Below are positions 41,732 through 50,545 of a stretch of DNA of 64,000 nucleotides, one piece after another. The notes beneath the pieces are model-generated. The model did not search any database and was not told the origin of the DNA. It saw only the letters and a list, made by a program, of their open reading frames with translations. A program made the position numbers and the translations under genes. The DNA comes from Parazoarcus communis SWub3 = DSM 12120 (lineage in GTDB: Bacteria > Pseudomonadota > Gammaproteobacteria > Burkholderiales > Rhodocyclaceae), in NCBI RefSeq assembly GCF_003226565.1, contig NZ_QKOE01000007.1, positions 124,001 through 188,000 of the forward strand, read 5' to 3'. Within the stretch, counting starts at the first letter, position 1. Each line of letters begins with the position of its first letter.

Positions 41732-43594
41732 TTACCGCTCGAGTTCGACGACGATCAACCCGCGCAAGGCATTTCCGAGGTAGATCGTGCCCGCCTGTTC
41801 CAGATCTGCCGGGTAAAGCGGGGCCTCGATCGCCCGGCCGGTTTCGATCAGCTCGCGACGCAGAACCCCATCCAGTGCCCCAGATGCCAGCGGTGGGGTC
41901 AGCAGCATGCCGTCGCCACGGTCGACGAACAGGTTGCTGCGAGCACCTTCGACCAGTTCCCCACTTTCATTGAGCAGCAGGGCGTCAAACTGCTCCCTCG
42001 CCATCGCCTGCGTCAGCACCCGGTCGTAGCGTGCGCGCAAGGTGGTCTTGTGCCGTAGCAGCGGGTTGGTGCTGATGACCCGCTCGTGACTGATGCCCAT
42101 CCGATGAGGGCCTGAGGCGAGCTCGGCGAGTGCTTCGCTATCGATCCGGAGACTACCGTCGGCGCTCAATTCCAGTCTGACCCGGTGCGTGCCGGCTGGC
42201 AGCGTGTCGGCACGGTCCTGCAGGCCTTGCGTAACGGCATCAATGTCACAACGATGCCCAAGCGCACGGGCCGATTGGTCGAGCCGGGCCAGATGGCGTG
42301 CGAGCAAGGGGTAGGGTGTGGTCTGGCCAGCCTCGCAGCGCAAGGTTTCGATCAAACCGAATGGGGGCGGCAGACGGCTGGTGAAGCGTGCCTTTAACAG
42401 GCACTCGGCCCATTCGGACGGACCGTCGGAATCGGCGACCACGCCGCTGCCGACATTCAGACGGACACGCCGGTCGGGCCCGATGCGCAAGGTGCGGATC
42501 GGTACATTCAGGCTGAAGTCGCCGTTCGGGGCGATCCAGCCGAATGCGCCGCAATACAGGTCACGTGGGGAGGTTTCGAGTTCGCGGATGATCTCCATTG
42601 CGCGGATCTTGGGTGCGCCGGTCACTGAACCGCAGGGGAACAGCGCGCGCAGGATGGTGTGCAGCCCGGCGCGCACGGGCTCGGCAGCGACAGTCGATGT
42701 CATCTGCCACACCGTCGGATAGGCCTCGACCTCGCACAAGGCGGTGACGCGGACGCCGCCGCTTGGTGCCAGGCGGCCGAGATCGTTGCGAATCAGGTCG
42801 ACGATCATCACGTTTTCGGCACGGTCCTTGGGCGACTGTTGCAGGGCCTCGGGGTCGGTGTTGCGTGCCGAGGTCCCCTTCATTGGCCGGCAGGTCAGCC
42901 GTTGCCCGCGACGCTCGACGAACAGCTCCGGAGAGCGTGACAGGATGGCCTGCCCGGAGTCGGCCACAAAGCCGCCGTGCGCCACTGGCTGCGCCTGCAT
43001 CAGGCGGCGGTAGAGCGCCAGCGGCGCGCCATAAAGTTGCCCGTGCAGCGGCCAGGTGTAGTTGACCTGATAGCAGTCGCCCGCATGAATCAGCGCACGT
43101 ATGCGATCAATGGCCTGCAGGTAGTGCTCACGCGTGATGCCCACGCTCAGGTTGGCAATGCCGGCAACACGCTCTTCTTCCGGCAGTGCCTGGAGCCGTG
43201 CGTCGAGGTGCGCCTCCGAGTCCACCCGGTCCAGGTATCTGCCGGTGGAAAAGATCCATGCGGTCAGCAGTGGAGGAGGCTCGCATCCGGCGGCGGGGGC
43301 CGGTGGGTGCCCGCGGCGTTGCAGCCGGGGCTCCAGCACCTCGCCCAGCTCGTAAGCAGCGGCCAATGCAATCCAGTGACCGGCTGTCGATGCGGCCTCG
43401 ATCTGCGCCAGGCAGGCTGGCAGCTCGGCGCCGTCGCGGCAGATCCTTTTGTCGACCAAACCCTCGAGCCACAGGTCACGGCCTTCGAGTTGATTGTCGA
43501 AAAGGGCAAACTCGGCTGAAGCGGGCGGGGGGGTGAGGGGCATGCGGATGCGGGAGAGGTTTGGGGGCGGGGCGGAGGTGAGTGCCGCCAGCAT
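41732..43594 (-). CDS. pabB: PabB-PabC fusion: aminodeoxychorismate synthase I and 4-amino-4-deoxychorismate lyase
   Basis: 620 residues. The first 380 are the chorismate-binding domain (CYQVNYTWPLHGQLYG, SRSPELFVERRGQRLTCRPMKGT, KDRAENVMIVDLIRNDLGR, GSVTGAPKIRAMEIIRELE). The last 240 are a class IV aminotransferase-like ADC lyase (LLRHKTTLRARYD, ALLLNESGELVEGARSNLFV). Together they turn chorismate and ammonia into p-aminobenzoate for folate. The glutaminase PabA is not nearby. The frame starts at 43594 with AGGT five bases before; an ATG at 43543 is an alternative. It is convergent with the ParA-partner gene. Confidence 0.9.
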   Translation of the reverse strand: MLAALTSAPPPNLSRIRMPLTPPPASAEFALFDNQLEGRDLWLEGLVDKRICRDGAELPACLAQIEAASTAGHWIALAAAYELGEVLEPRLQRRGHPPAPAAGCEPPPLLTAWIFSTGRYLDRVDSEAHLDARLQALPEEERVAGIANLSVGITREHYLQAIDRIRALIHAGDCYQVNYTWPLHGQLYGAPLALYRRLMQAQPVAHGGFVADSGQAILSRSPELFVERRGQRLTCRPMKGTSARNTDPEALQQSPKDRAENVMIVDLIRNDLGRLAPSGGVRVTALCEVEAYPTVWQMTSTVAAEPVRAGLHTILRALFPCGSVTGAPKIRAMEIIRELETSPRDLYCGAFGWIAPNGDFSLNVPIRTLRIGPDRRVRLNVGSGVVADSDGPSEWAECLLKARFTSRLPPPFGLIETLRCEAGQTTPYPLLARHLARLDQSARALGHRCDIDAVTQGLQDRADTLPAGTHRVRLELSADGSLRIDSEALAELASGPHRMGISHERVISTNPLLRHKTTLRARYDRVLTQAMAREQFDALLLNESGELVEGARSNLFVDRGDGMLLTPPLASGALDGVLRRELIETGRAIEAPLYPADLEQAGTIYLGNALRGLIVVELER

Positions 43595-43764
43595 TCTACC
43601 TGCGCGCCCAGTCGGTTTTGGCGCGCCTTTGCTTGTCGCGCGCAGTGCCGGGCGGGTTCAGGATGCATGGACCCGCCCGCCGCATGCGATCATCCGCCCG
43701 CCCTGCTAAACTCTCGCCTCTTGCGCGTCAGTGCGCACCCAACCGCTGTCTCGAGGATCGTTCC

Positions 43765-45213
43765 GTGAAGTACATCTCCACCCGCGGCCATGTCGGCCAG
43801 CCCGCCAATCCCGAATTCTGCGACATCCTGCTCGGTGGTCTGGCGCCGGACGGCGGGCTTTACCTGCCGGAAAGCTATCCACGCATCGGCCGTGCCGAGC
43901 TCGATGCGTGGCGCTCGCTGTCTTACGCCGGGCTGGCCTTCGAGATCCTGTCGCGCTTCATTACCGATATTCCGGCGGCTGACCTGAAGGCGATCTGTGA
44001 CAAGACCTACACCGCCGACGTCTATCGTCACGCCCGCCCGGGCGACGACACTGCGAAAATCACGCCGGTGCATTGGCTGGAGCAGGGGCGTCTGGGTTTG
44101 CTGGAGCTGTCCAACGGCCCCACCCTGGCGTTCAAGGACATGGCCATGCAGTTGCTCGGCAACCTGTTCGAGTACGTGCTGGCCAAGCGTGGCGAGAGCA
44201 TCAATATCCTGGGGGCCACCTCGGGCGACACCGGATCGGCAGCCGAATACGCAATGCGGGGCAAGCAGGGCGTGCGGGTGTTCATGCTGTCGCCGCATGG
44301 CAAGATGAGTGCTTTCCAGCGTGCGCAGATGTATTCACTGCAGGATGAAAACATCTTCAACATTGCCGTGACCGGCATGTTTGACGATGCTCAGGACATC
44401 GTCAAGGCGGTGTCCAACGATCTCGAATTCAAGGCAAAGTACAAGATCGGTGCGGTCAATTCGATCAACTGGGCGCGCGTTGCGGCCCAGGTGGTGTATT
44501 ACTTCAAAGGCTACTTCGAGGCCACCACGTCCAACGACCAGCAGGTGGCGTTCTGCGTGCCTTCGGGCAATTTCGGCAACATCTGCGCCGGCCACATCGC
44601 CCGCATGATGGGCTTGCCGGTGGCAAAGCTCATCCTCGCCACCAACGAGAACGACGTGCTCGACGAGTTCTTCCGCACCGGGGTATATCGTCCGCGCAAG
44701 ACAGCCGAGACGCGGGTCACCTCCAGCCCGTCGATGGACATCTCCAAGGCCTCCAATTTCGAACGCTTTGTGTTCGACCTGGTCGGTCGCGATCCCCGTA
44801 AGGTCGCCGCACTGTGGACCGAGGTCGATGCCGGCCGCCCCTTCGACCTTTCCGCATCGGCCGAGTTTGCCCGCATCGGTGACTTTGCCTTTGCGTCTGG
44901 CAGCAGCAGCCATGCAGACCGTCTTGCCACCATCGGCAAGGTATTCGAGCAGTACGGGGTCATGATCGACACCCACACCGCCGATGGCGTGAAGGTGGCC
45001 TGGGAGCAGATCGAGACGATTCCGGCGGACGTTCCGGTGCTGGTGCTGGAGACGGCATTGCCGGTCAAGTTCGCCGAAACCATCCGCGAGGCGCTCGGGC
45101 GTGACCCCGAAGTGCCCGCCGACCTGCAAGGCCTGGAGGCGCTGCCGCAACGCGTCGAAGTGATGGCGCCGGATCTGGAACAGATCAAGCGCTTCATCGT
45201 CGAGCGCGTCTGA
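43765..45213 (+). CDS. thrC: Threonine synthase
   Basis: 482 residues, PLP-dependent. Starts VKYISTRGHVGQPANPEFCDILLGGLAPDGGLYLPESYP; PLP Lys is in PTLAFKDMAMQLLGN, and NILGATSGDTGSAAEYAMRGK is the phosphate-binding region. Converts O-phosphohomoserine to threonine. A GTG start at 43765 with GAGGAT upstream matches the N-terminus of the long-type enzyme; no ATG is in place. Monocistronic here; hom is not adjacent. Confidence 0.95.
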   Translation: MKYISTRGHVGQPANPEFCDILLGGLAPDGGLYLPESYPRIGRAELDAWRSLSYAGLAFEILSRFITDIPAADLKAICDKTYTADVYRHARPGDDTAKITPVHWLEQGRLGLLELSNGPTLAFKDMAMQLLGNLFEYVLAKRGESINILGATSGDTGSAAEYAMRGKQGVRVFMLSPHGKMSAFQRAQMYSLQDENIFNIAVTGMFDDAQDIVKAVSNDLEFKAKYKIGAVNSINWARVAAQVVYYFKGYFEATTSNDQQVAFCVPSGNFGNICAGHIARMMGLPVAKLILATNENDVLDEFFRTGVYRPRKTAETRVTSSPSMDISKASNFERFVFDLVGRDPRKVAALWTEVDAGRPFDLSASAEFARIGDFAFASGSSSHADRLATIGKVFEQYGVMIDTHTADGVKVAWEQIETIPADVPVLVLETALPVKFAETIREALGRDPEVPADLQGLEALPQRVEVMAPDLEQIKRFIVERV

Positions 45214-45355
45214 ACCAGATGGGTGTTGCCTGGCAGGCTTGGATGTGGTGCCTGTTCCGGCGGGGTTGTCACCTCGCCCTACGTCGGGCTTTGGGTGAGT
45301 GGGATTGATGGTGAAGGATTGAATCGCCGGGTTTTGGCTGCGTGGGGTTTGGTAG

Positions 45356-45374
45356 GGCGGGATGAAATCCCGCC
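45356..45374. repeat. REP-like palindrome upstream of the tRNA genes
   Basis: GGCGGGAT-GAA-ATCCCGCC is a perfect 8-bp stem with 3-base loop. A related CGCCCTACG ... GGTAGGGCGG arrangement surrounds it (45275-45360). It stands in the otherwise empty 45214-45418 stretch between thrC and the tRNA promoter. Confidence 0.5.
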
Positions 45375-45418
45375 GGGGGGTGGCGGTGGTGCGTCCATGG
45401 CTGAGTGCATCCCGGCTA

Positions 45419-45447
45419 TTGACGGCAGCGGGTTGGCCTTCTACAAT
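45419..45447 (+). promoter_or_regulatory. Sigma70 promoter of the tRNA-Val pair
   Basis: TTGACG (45419-45424) and TACAAT (45442-45447) are each one base from consensus and 17 bp apart, 18 bp before the first tRNA. Both tRNA genes are probably read from it and processed from one transcript. Confidence 0.8.
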
Positions 45448-45465
45448 CCGCGCTCTTTCGCAGAT

Positions 45466-45540
45466 GGGCGGTTAGCTCAGCGGTAGAGCACTGCCTTCAC
45501 ACGGCAGGGGTCACTGGTTCGATCCCAGTACCGCCCACCA
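45466..45540 (+). tRNA. tRNA-Val (CAC), first copy
   Basis: 75 nt with encoded CCA. Acceptor GGGCGGT/ACCGCCC, anticodon stem CTGCC/GGCAG, loop TTCACAC with anticodon CAC, and T-arm with GGTTCGATCC. Reads GUG codons. Confidence 0.97.
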
Positions 45541-45591
45541 TCGGTGGGTGTTCTGCGAAATGTTCCGGCAGAGGGTACAACCCTGCTGACC

Positions 45592-45666
45592 GGGCGGTTA
45601 GCTCAGCGGTAGAGCACTGCCTTCACACGGCAGGGGTCACTGGTTCGATCCCAGTACCGCCCACCA
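45592..45666 (+). tRNA. tRNA-Val (CAC), second copy
   Basis: Identical in sequence to the copy at 45466, separated by a 51-bp spacer that differs from the upstream flank. Followed after six bases by a strong terminator. A duplicated valine tRNA suits a genome with heavy GTG use. Confidence 0.97.
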
Positions 45667-45672
45667 GAATCC

Positions 45673-45712
45673 AACCCCGACGTCGTTTCGACGGCGGGGT
45701 TTTTTATTTTTT
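45673..45712 (+). terminator. Intrinsic terminator of the tRNA-Val operon
   Basis: AACCCCG and CGGGGTT with an inner CGTCG/CGACG stem (one mismatch between them) and TTT loop, followed by T-rich sequence to 45712. Confidence 0.9.
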
Positions 45713-45763
45713 GCTGTCGTTCGCGGTGTCGCGCCACCCCGGACTGTTCATGGATTGCATCTG

Positions 45764-47161
45764 ATGACCGCCACCGTCCGTACCCGTTTTGCCCCCAGCC
45801 CCACTGGCTATCTTCACATCGGCGGCGCGCGTACTGCGCTGTTTTCATGGGCCTATGCCCGCCGTCATCAGGGCGTGTTCATCCTGCGGATCGAAGATAC
45901 CGACGTCGCGCGCTCCACCCCCGAGGCGGTACAGGCGATCCTGGATGGCATGCAATGGCTGGGGCTGAACCACGACGAAGGTCCGTTCTACCAGATGCAG
46001 CGCATGGATCGTTACAAGGACGTGATCCAGCAGATGCTGGCGGCGGGCACCGCCTATTACTGCTATACCTCGAAGGAAGAGCTGGACGCCCTGCGTGCCG
46101 AGCAGGAAGCGCGCAAGGAAAAACCCCGCTACGACGGTCGCTGGCGTCCGGCCCCTGGCAAGACGCTGCCCACACCGCCGGAGGGTGTGCAGCCGGTGGT
46201 GCGCTTCTGTAACCCCACCGAGGGCAGCGTTGCCTGGGACGATCTGGTGAAAGGGCGCATCGAGATCTCCAACGCCGAACTCGACGACTTCATCATTGCC
46301 CGCGCCGACGGAACGCCCACCTACAACTTCTGCGTGGTGGTGGACGACTGGGACATGGGCATTACCCAGGTGATCCGCGGCGACGATCACGTCAATAACA
46401 CGCCGCGTCAGATCAATGTGCTGAAGGCGCTGGGGGCCACCGTGCCGCAGTATGCGCACCTGTCGATGATCCTTGGCAGTGACGGTACCAAGCTCTCCAA
46501 GCGGCATGGTGCGGTCAGTGTGATGCAGTATGACGACGACGGCTATCTGCCGGAAGCCGTCATCAACTATCTGGCGCGCCTGGGCTGGAGCCATGGCGAC
46601 GACGAGGTGTTCAGCCGTGAGCAGTTTGTCGAGTGGTTCGATCTCGACCACATCACCCCGTCGGCGGCACAGTTCAACACCGAGAAGCTCAACTGGCTCA
46701 ACGCGCACTACATCAAGCAGGCGGACAATACCCGCCTGGCGGGTGAGGTGGCCAGCCGTCTGGCACGGCGCGGAGTGGACCCCGAAGCAGGGCCGGCGCT
46801 GGAATCCGTGGTTGCGCTGTACAAGGACCGTGCATCCAACCTGAACGAGCTGGCCGATGCCGCCGAGCTGTTCTGTGTTGACGTTCATCCGGCCGAAGAG
46901 GTGGTGGCCCAGCATCTGACCGAGGCAGCGCGTGCTGCCTTGCGCAGCCTTGCTGCCCGTCTGGCAGGCGCGGCGTGGGAGAAGCCGGCGCTCAATCAGG
47001 CGATCAAGGACACCATGGCCGAGCACGGCCTGAAGATGCCGCAGGTCGCCATTCCGCTACGGGTGGCGGTGCTCGGTGTGCCACAGACGCCGTCGATCGA
47101 TGCGGTGCTCGAGGTGCTGGGTCAGGCGCGCGTGCTGGCACGCTTGAACCGCTACCTCTGA
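45764..47161 (+). CDS. gltX: Glutamyl-tRNA synthetase
   Basis: 465 residues, class I synthetase. Start region [26 protein letters not shown] holds the HIGH-type motif (HIGG) and KLSKRHG is the KMSKS-type loop; [19 protein letters not shown] lies between. Charges tRNA-Glu. ATG 45764 is preferred to an in-frame TTG nine bases upstream. The end overlaps the convergent cyclase gene by 10 bp. Confidence 0.97.
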   Translation: MTATVRTRFAPSPTGYLHIGGARTALFSWAYARRHQGVFILRIEDTDVARSTPEAVQAILDGMQWLGLNHDEGPFYQMQRMDRYKDVIQQMLAAGTAYYCYTSKEELDALRAEQEARKEKPRYDGRWRPAPGKTLPTPPEGVQPVVRFCNPTEGSVAWDDLVKGRIEISNAELDDFIIARADGTPTYNFCVVVDDWDMGITQVIRGDDHVNNTPRQINVLKALGATVPQYAHLSMILGSDGTKLSKRHGAVSVMQYDDDGYLPEAVINYLARLGWSHGDDEVFSREQFVEWFDLDHITPSAAQFNTEKLNWLNAHYIKQADNTRLAGEVASRLARRGVDPEAGPALESVVALYKDRASNLNELADAAELFCVDVHPAEEVVAQHLTEAARAALRSLAARLAGAAWEKPALNQAIKDTMAEHGLKMPQVAIPLRVAVLGVPQTPSIDAVLEVLGQARVLARLNRYL

Positions 47162-49170
47162 CCGGGGGTGGCTGCAGCCTTGTCATCCAGCCTGGGCAGC
47201 GGTGTCGAAACACGGTTGCGCCCGCCTGTCTTCGCGGCGTAGAGCGCTTCGTCGGCACGCTGTAGCGGCGCATCGGTGTTTTCATCGGTGTGCTGCAGTT
47301 CGGTGATGCCAATGCTGACGGTTACCGAAATCCGTAGCGTTCCGAACTCTGCCGCGCTGTTTTCCAGCGCGCCGCGCAGACGCTCGGCAGTTTCTGTCGC
47401 CCCCTTGATGTCATCTCCCGGCAACAGCATCGCGAACTCCTCGCCGCCAAGGCGCCCGATCAGGTCGGTCTGACGCAGGGTGTTGCGGGCAATGGCGACA
47501 AAGTGCTTGAGTACCGCATCGCCCGCTGCGTGGCCGTAGCGGTCGTTGACGTTCTTGAAATGATCCAGGTCCGCCATCAGCAGCGAAGCGGGGTGCCCGT
47601 TGCGGCGCAGGCGGGCGAGTTCGGATTCCAGTGCCGACAGGAAATGCCGGCGATTACCGGCACCGGTCAGCGGGTCGGTGGTGGCAAGACGGATCAGTTC
47701 GTCCTGGCGGCGCCGGTAATCGGTGATGTCGCGGAACACCACCACTGCGCCTTCGCGATGATCATGCTCATTGATCGGCGCAACAGTCATCGAGACCGGA
47801 AAATGCTCGCCGGTGTCGCGGATGAACCAGTCCTCACAGACGCGGCGCTTGCCGTCAGCCAGCGTCTGTTGAACCGGGCAGAGTGCGTTGGGGTAGGGTG
47901 AGCCGTCCCTGTGGCTGTGATGGAAGAGCTGGTGCTGATCGTGGCCGACGACCTCATCAGCGCGGTAGCCCAGCATCTGCAGTGCAGACCGATTGATGAA
48001 GGTGGCGTGGCCGTTGCGGTCGACACCATAGATGCCGTCGCCAGCGGTTTCCAGCAACAGTTTGTTGTGCCGCGACAGCTTTTGTAGTGCTTCGGTCTGG
48101 GTCTCCAGCTGGCGACGCCACTCCCTGCGGCTGAGCTTGGACAGGATCAGCACCAGGGCCAGCACAAACGCCAGGCCGGACAGGGCGGTGCGGATCAGCT
48201 CCCACCGCTCGTTTTCGTGGGCAAGCAGCAAGTGGGTGACATCCTTCCAGATCACCACGGAACCGATCGGGGGCCGGTTGCTGTCGAGGCTGCCAAGATA
48301 GTCGTGAAAGCCGAAACGGATCAGGTGGTACGTCCGCCCCTTCCATTCCAGCAAGGGGGTAGCCTGCTTGCCCGCGGTGGGTTTCAATTCACCGGCCTCC
48401 AGCCATTCGGCAGCCTGCGGTCCCGTTGCGGTCAATAGATAGCAGCACTGGTTGCGCTTGCTTGGCGCGCTGTTGGGGCGATAACTCTCCCACATGGCAT
48501 CGGTGACGGCCTCGGCACGCAGCAGCACGGCAATGCCGATATCCAGCCGATGGCTGAGGCGGTCGATCAGGTCGCTCATGCCGATGCCAACCTCGAGCGT
48601 GCCGACATGCAATGGATTGCCCTCCGCATCCGGGTGGGTGACAGGTACTGCGCCGCGCACGCCAGCGTATGCGCGGCCGATTTCGAAGCCGCTGCGGGGT
48701 ATGCGGTCGGCCTGGACGGCACGAAGCAGCGGCCGCAGCTCCATCAGGCTGTCGCCCTGGTCGTCAGGTGCGTGCATGCGCAGCAAGGAGCGCAGATCCG
48801 GGGTGGTCAGCACTTGCAGCTGGCGCAGGTCGTTGTGGCGGTAAAGCTCGATCCACTGCGACTGCATCTTGCGCAGGAGCTGGGTGTGTGCAGCCTCCGC
48901 CACCTGAAGGTCGCCCGCTTGTCTGGCTTGCGTGCCTTGTGCGGTCAGGCGGCGGAGTTCGGCATCGGATGCGAGGCCAAATGCCAGTGATATCGCTTGT
49001 TGCTCGAGTTCGCCGAGCGCGGCCCGATAGACGCTCTCCAGCCGGACAGCCTCCTGTTCGAACTGAAGGTCCAGTTGGTCGTCCAGTTGCTTCAGCGACA
49101 AGGCACCTACTGCGGCGAATATCGCTGCAACCAGCAGGCTTGCAATCAGCACGACCGATCGGTAGCTCAC
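47152..49170 (-). CDS. Membrane sensor diguanylate cyclase (Cache-like, PAS, GGDEF)
   Basis: 672 residues: membrane helix 1 (about 5-25), a periplasmic sensor region of about 290 residues, helix 2 (about 325-345), a PAS domain (about 370-490, [30 protein letters not shown]) and a GGDEF domain with intact GGEEF active site ([15 protein letters not shown]) and [13 protein letters not shown]. Should make cyclic di-GMP in response to an external ligand. No typical RxxD inhibitory site could be confirmed. Overlaps gltX end to end. Confidence 0.92.
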   Translation of the reverse strand: MSYRSVVLIASLLVAAIFAAVGALSLKQLDDQLDLQFEQEAVRLESVYRAALGELEQQAISLAFGLASDAELRRLTAQGTQARQAGDLQVAEAAHTQLLRKMQSQWIELYRHNDLRQLQVLTTPDLRSLLRMHAPDDQGDSLMELRPLLRAVQADRIPRSGFEIGRAYAGVRGAVPVTHPDAEGNPLHVGTLEVGIGMSDLIDRLSHRLDIGIAVLLRAEAVTDAMWESYRPNSAPSKRNQCCYLLTATGPQAAEWLEAGELKPTAGKQATPLLEWKGRTYHLIRFGFHDYLGSLDSNRPPIGSVVIWKDVTHLLLAHENERWELIRTALSGLAFVLALVLILSKLSRREWRRQLETQTEALQKLSRHNKLLLETAGDGIYGVDRNGHATFINRSALQMLGYRADEVVGHDQHQLFHHSHRDGSPYPNALCPVQQTLADGKRRVCEDWFIRDTGEHFPVSMTVAPINEHDHREGAVVVFRDITDYRRRQDELIRLATTDPLTGAGNRRHFLSALESELARLRRNGHPASLLMADLDHFKNVNDRYGHAAGDAVLKHFVAIARNTLRQTDLIGRLGGEEFAMLLPGDDIKGATETAERLRGALENSAAEFGTLRISVTVSIGITELQHTDENTDAPLQRADEALYAAKTGGRNRVSTPLPRLDDKAAATPGQR

Positions 49171-49260
49171 GGTTCAAATGTCCGTTTGACTGGCCACCAT
49201 TCTAGGCCTCTCCATGCATCATGCGAACTGTCATTTACGCCAAAAGTGATATTTGTCAGC

Positions 49261-49572
49261 TTATCCCGCAAATTTTTCAGGCCTGAGGACGCCCACATCA
49301 GCCACGAAGGCGACCATGGCATAGTGGCGAAAGTACGTGGCCTCGACATGGGTGGTGATGGTGACGGCAGTGGAAACATCGCACAGGATTTCCATGCGGA
49401 TGCTGCGGTCGGCGTCCCAGGTGCCGCTGCGGTCGCCGTGGCTGCCACGGCCGCGAACGTCGGCCACGGTGTAGCCGTGCGCGCCCAGGCGCATGACATC
49501 CCGCGAGAGCTTTTCTTCCAGGGCGCGTTCGGTAATCAGTACGACCAGTTTGCAAGGATGGGTGTTGGGCAT
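49261..49572 (-). CDS. PII-like protein, SbtB type
   Basis: 103 residues with a PII-like ferredoxin fold: CKLVVLITERALEEKLSRDVMRLGAHGYTVADVRGRG, where the GAxGYTVxDVRGRG motif is the start of the T-loop, and MEILCDVSTAVTI. It lacks the PII uridylylation Tyr-loop. It follows the SbtA-like permease by three bases, so it matches SbtB, which binds adenine nucleotides including cAMP and gates SbtA. The C-terminal CGPxGC R-loop of cyanobacterial SbtB is absent. Confidence 0.8.
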   Translation of the reverse strand: MPNTHPCKLVVLITERALEEKLSRDVMRLGAHGYTVADVRGRGSHGDRSGTWDADRSIRMEILCDVSTAVTITTHVEATYFRHYAMVAFVADVGVLRPEKFAG

Positions 49573-49575
49573 GTT

Positions 49576-50514
49576 TCAGCCTCCATGGATCAGGCTGACC
49601 AGGCGGTGGTATAGCGGTATGCCCAGCAGCAGGTTGAAGGGAAAGGTGATCACCAGTGCTGCAGTGATCGACAGCCCGGGGTTGGCCTCCGGTACCGCGA
49701 TCCGCATGGCAGCGGGCGCTGCGATATAGGAAGCGCTCGCAGCCAGGGTCGCCAGCAGCAGGGTGCCGCCAGCAGACAATCCGATGGCCGCGCCAAGCAC
49801 GATGCCCAGCAGCGCGGACACGACCGGCATGCCCAGTGCAAAGCCCGCCAGGAACAGTCCACTGCTACGCAGGGCGCCGGCCTGGCCTGCGGCCACCAGC
49901 CCCATTTCCAGCAGGAACAGACAGAGCGCTCCCTTGAACAGATCAAAGAAGAAAGGCTGCAGCGGCTTCAGGCCGTCTGGTCCGGCGGCCCAGCCGATCA
50001 GCAGGCCACCGGCAAGCAGTACCATGCTCTTGCCAAGAAAGATCTCGTGCAGCAGCGAGCCCCAGCGTACTTCACGCATGTTGCCGCCCAGTCGGGCCAG
50101 CAGCACGCCAACGGCGATACCCGGCATCTCCAGCAATACCAGGAACAGGGGCAGATAGGCTTCGTAAGGAATATCGCGTGCGATCAGGTAATCCACCGCC
50201 ACGGCAAAGGTGACCACACTGACCGAGCCATAGTGGCCGGCAATGGCGGCCGCATTGAAGCGGTCGAATCGGCCCAGCTTGTACAGGATCGGGAACGCGA
50301 TCAAGGGGATCAGGATGCCGAGCACGATCACTGCCGAAGCCTGGGGCAGCACCGCCAGCGGATCCTGGCGGGCAAGCTCCATGCCGCCCTTCAGTCCGAT
50401 GGCAAGCAACAGGTAGATCGACAGGGCCTCGTAGAGTTGTGCGGGCAGCTTGAGGTCCGAGCGGGCGAGCCGTGCCAGGAATCCCAGCACGAAAAAAAGG
50501 GCGATGGCGTCCAT
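49576..50514 (-). CDS. SbtA-like sodium-dependent bicarbonate transporter
   Basis: 312 residues, about ten transmembrane helices, in the SbtA/DUF897 family: LSIYLLLAIGLKGGMELA, AAIAGHYGSVSVVTFAVAVDYL, LASASYIAAPAAMRIAVPEANPGLSITAALVITFPFN. The two internal halves are inverted repeats as in SbtA. Probably imports bicarbonate with sodium for carboxylation reactions. It lies 31 bp after mnmC and is paired with a PII-like gene downstream. Confidence 0.85.
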   Translation of the reverse strand: MDAIALFFVLGFLARLARSDLKLPAQLYEALSIYLLLAIGLKGGMELARQDPLAVLPQASAVIVLGILIPLIAFPILYKLGRFDRFNAAAIAGHYGSVSVVTFAVAVDYLIARDIPYEAYLPLFLVLLEMPGIAVGVLLARLGGNMREVRWGSLLHEIFLGKSMVLLAGGLLIGWAAGPDGLKPLQPFFFDLFKGALCLFLLEMGLVAAGQAGALRSSGLFLAGFALGMPVVSALLGIVLGAAIGLSAGGTLLLATLAASASYIAAPAAMRIAVPEANPGLSITAALVITFPFNLLLGIPLYHRLVSLIHGG

Positions 50515-50545
50515 GAGCGAGTCCGTTATTTATTGTTGAAGTTGT

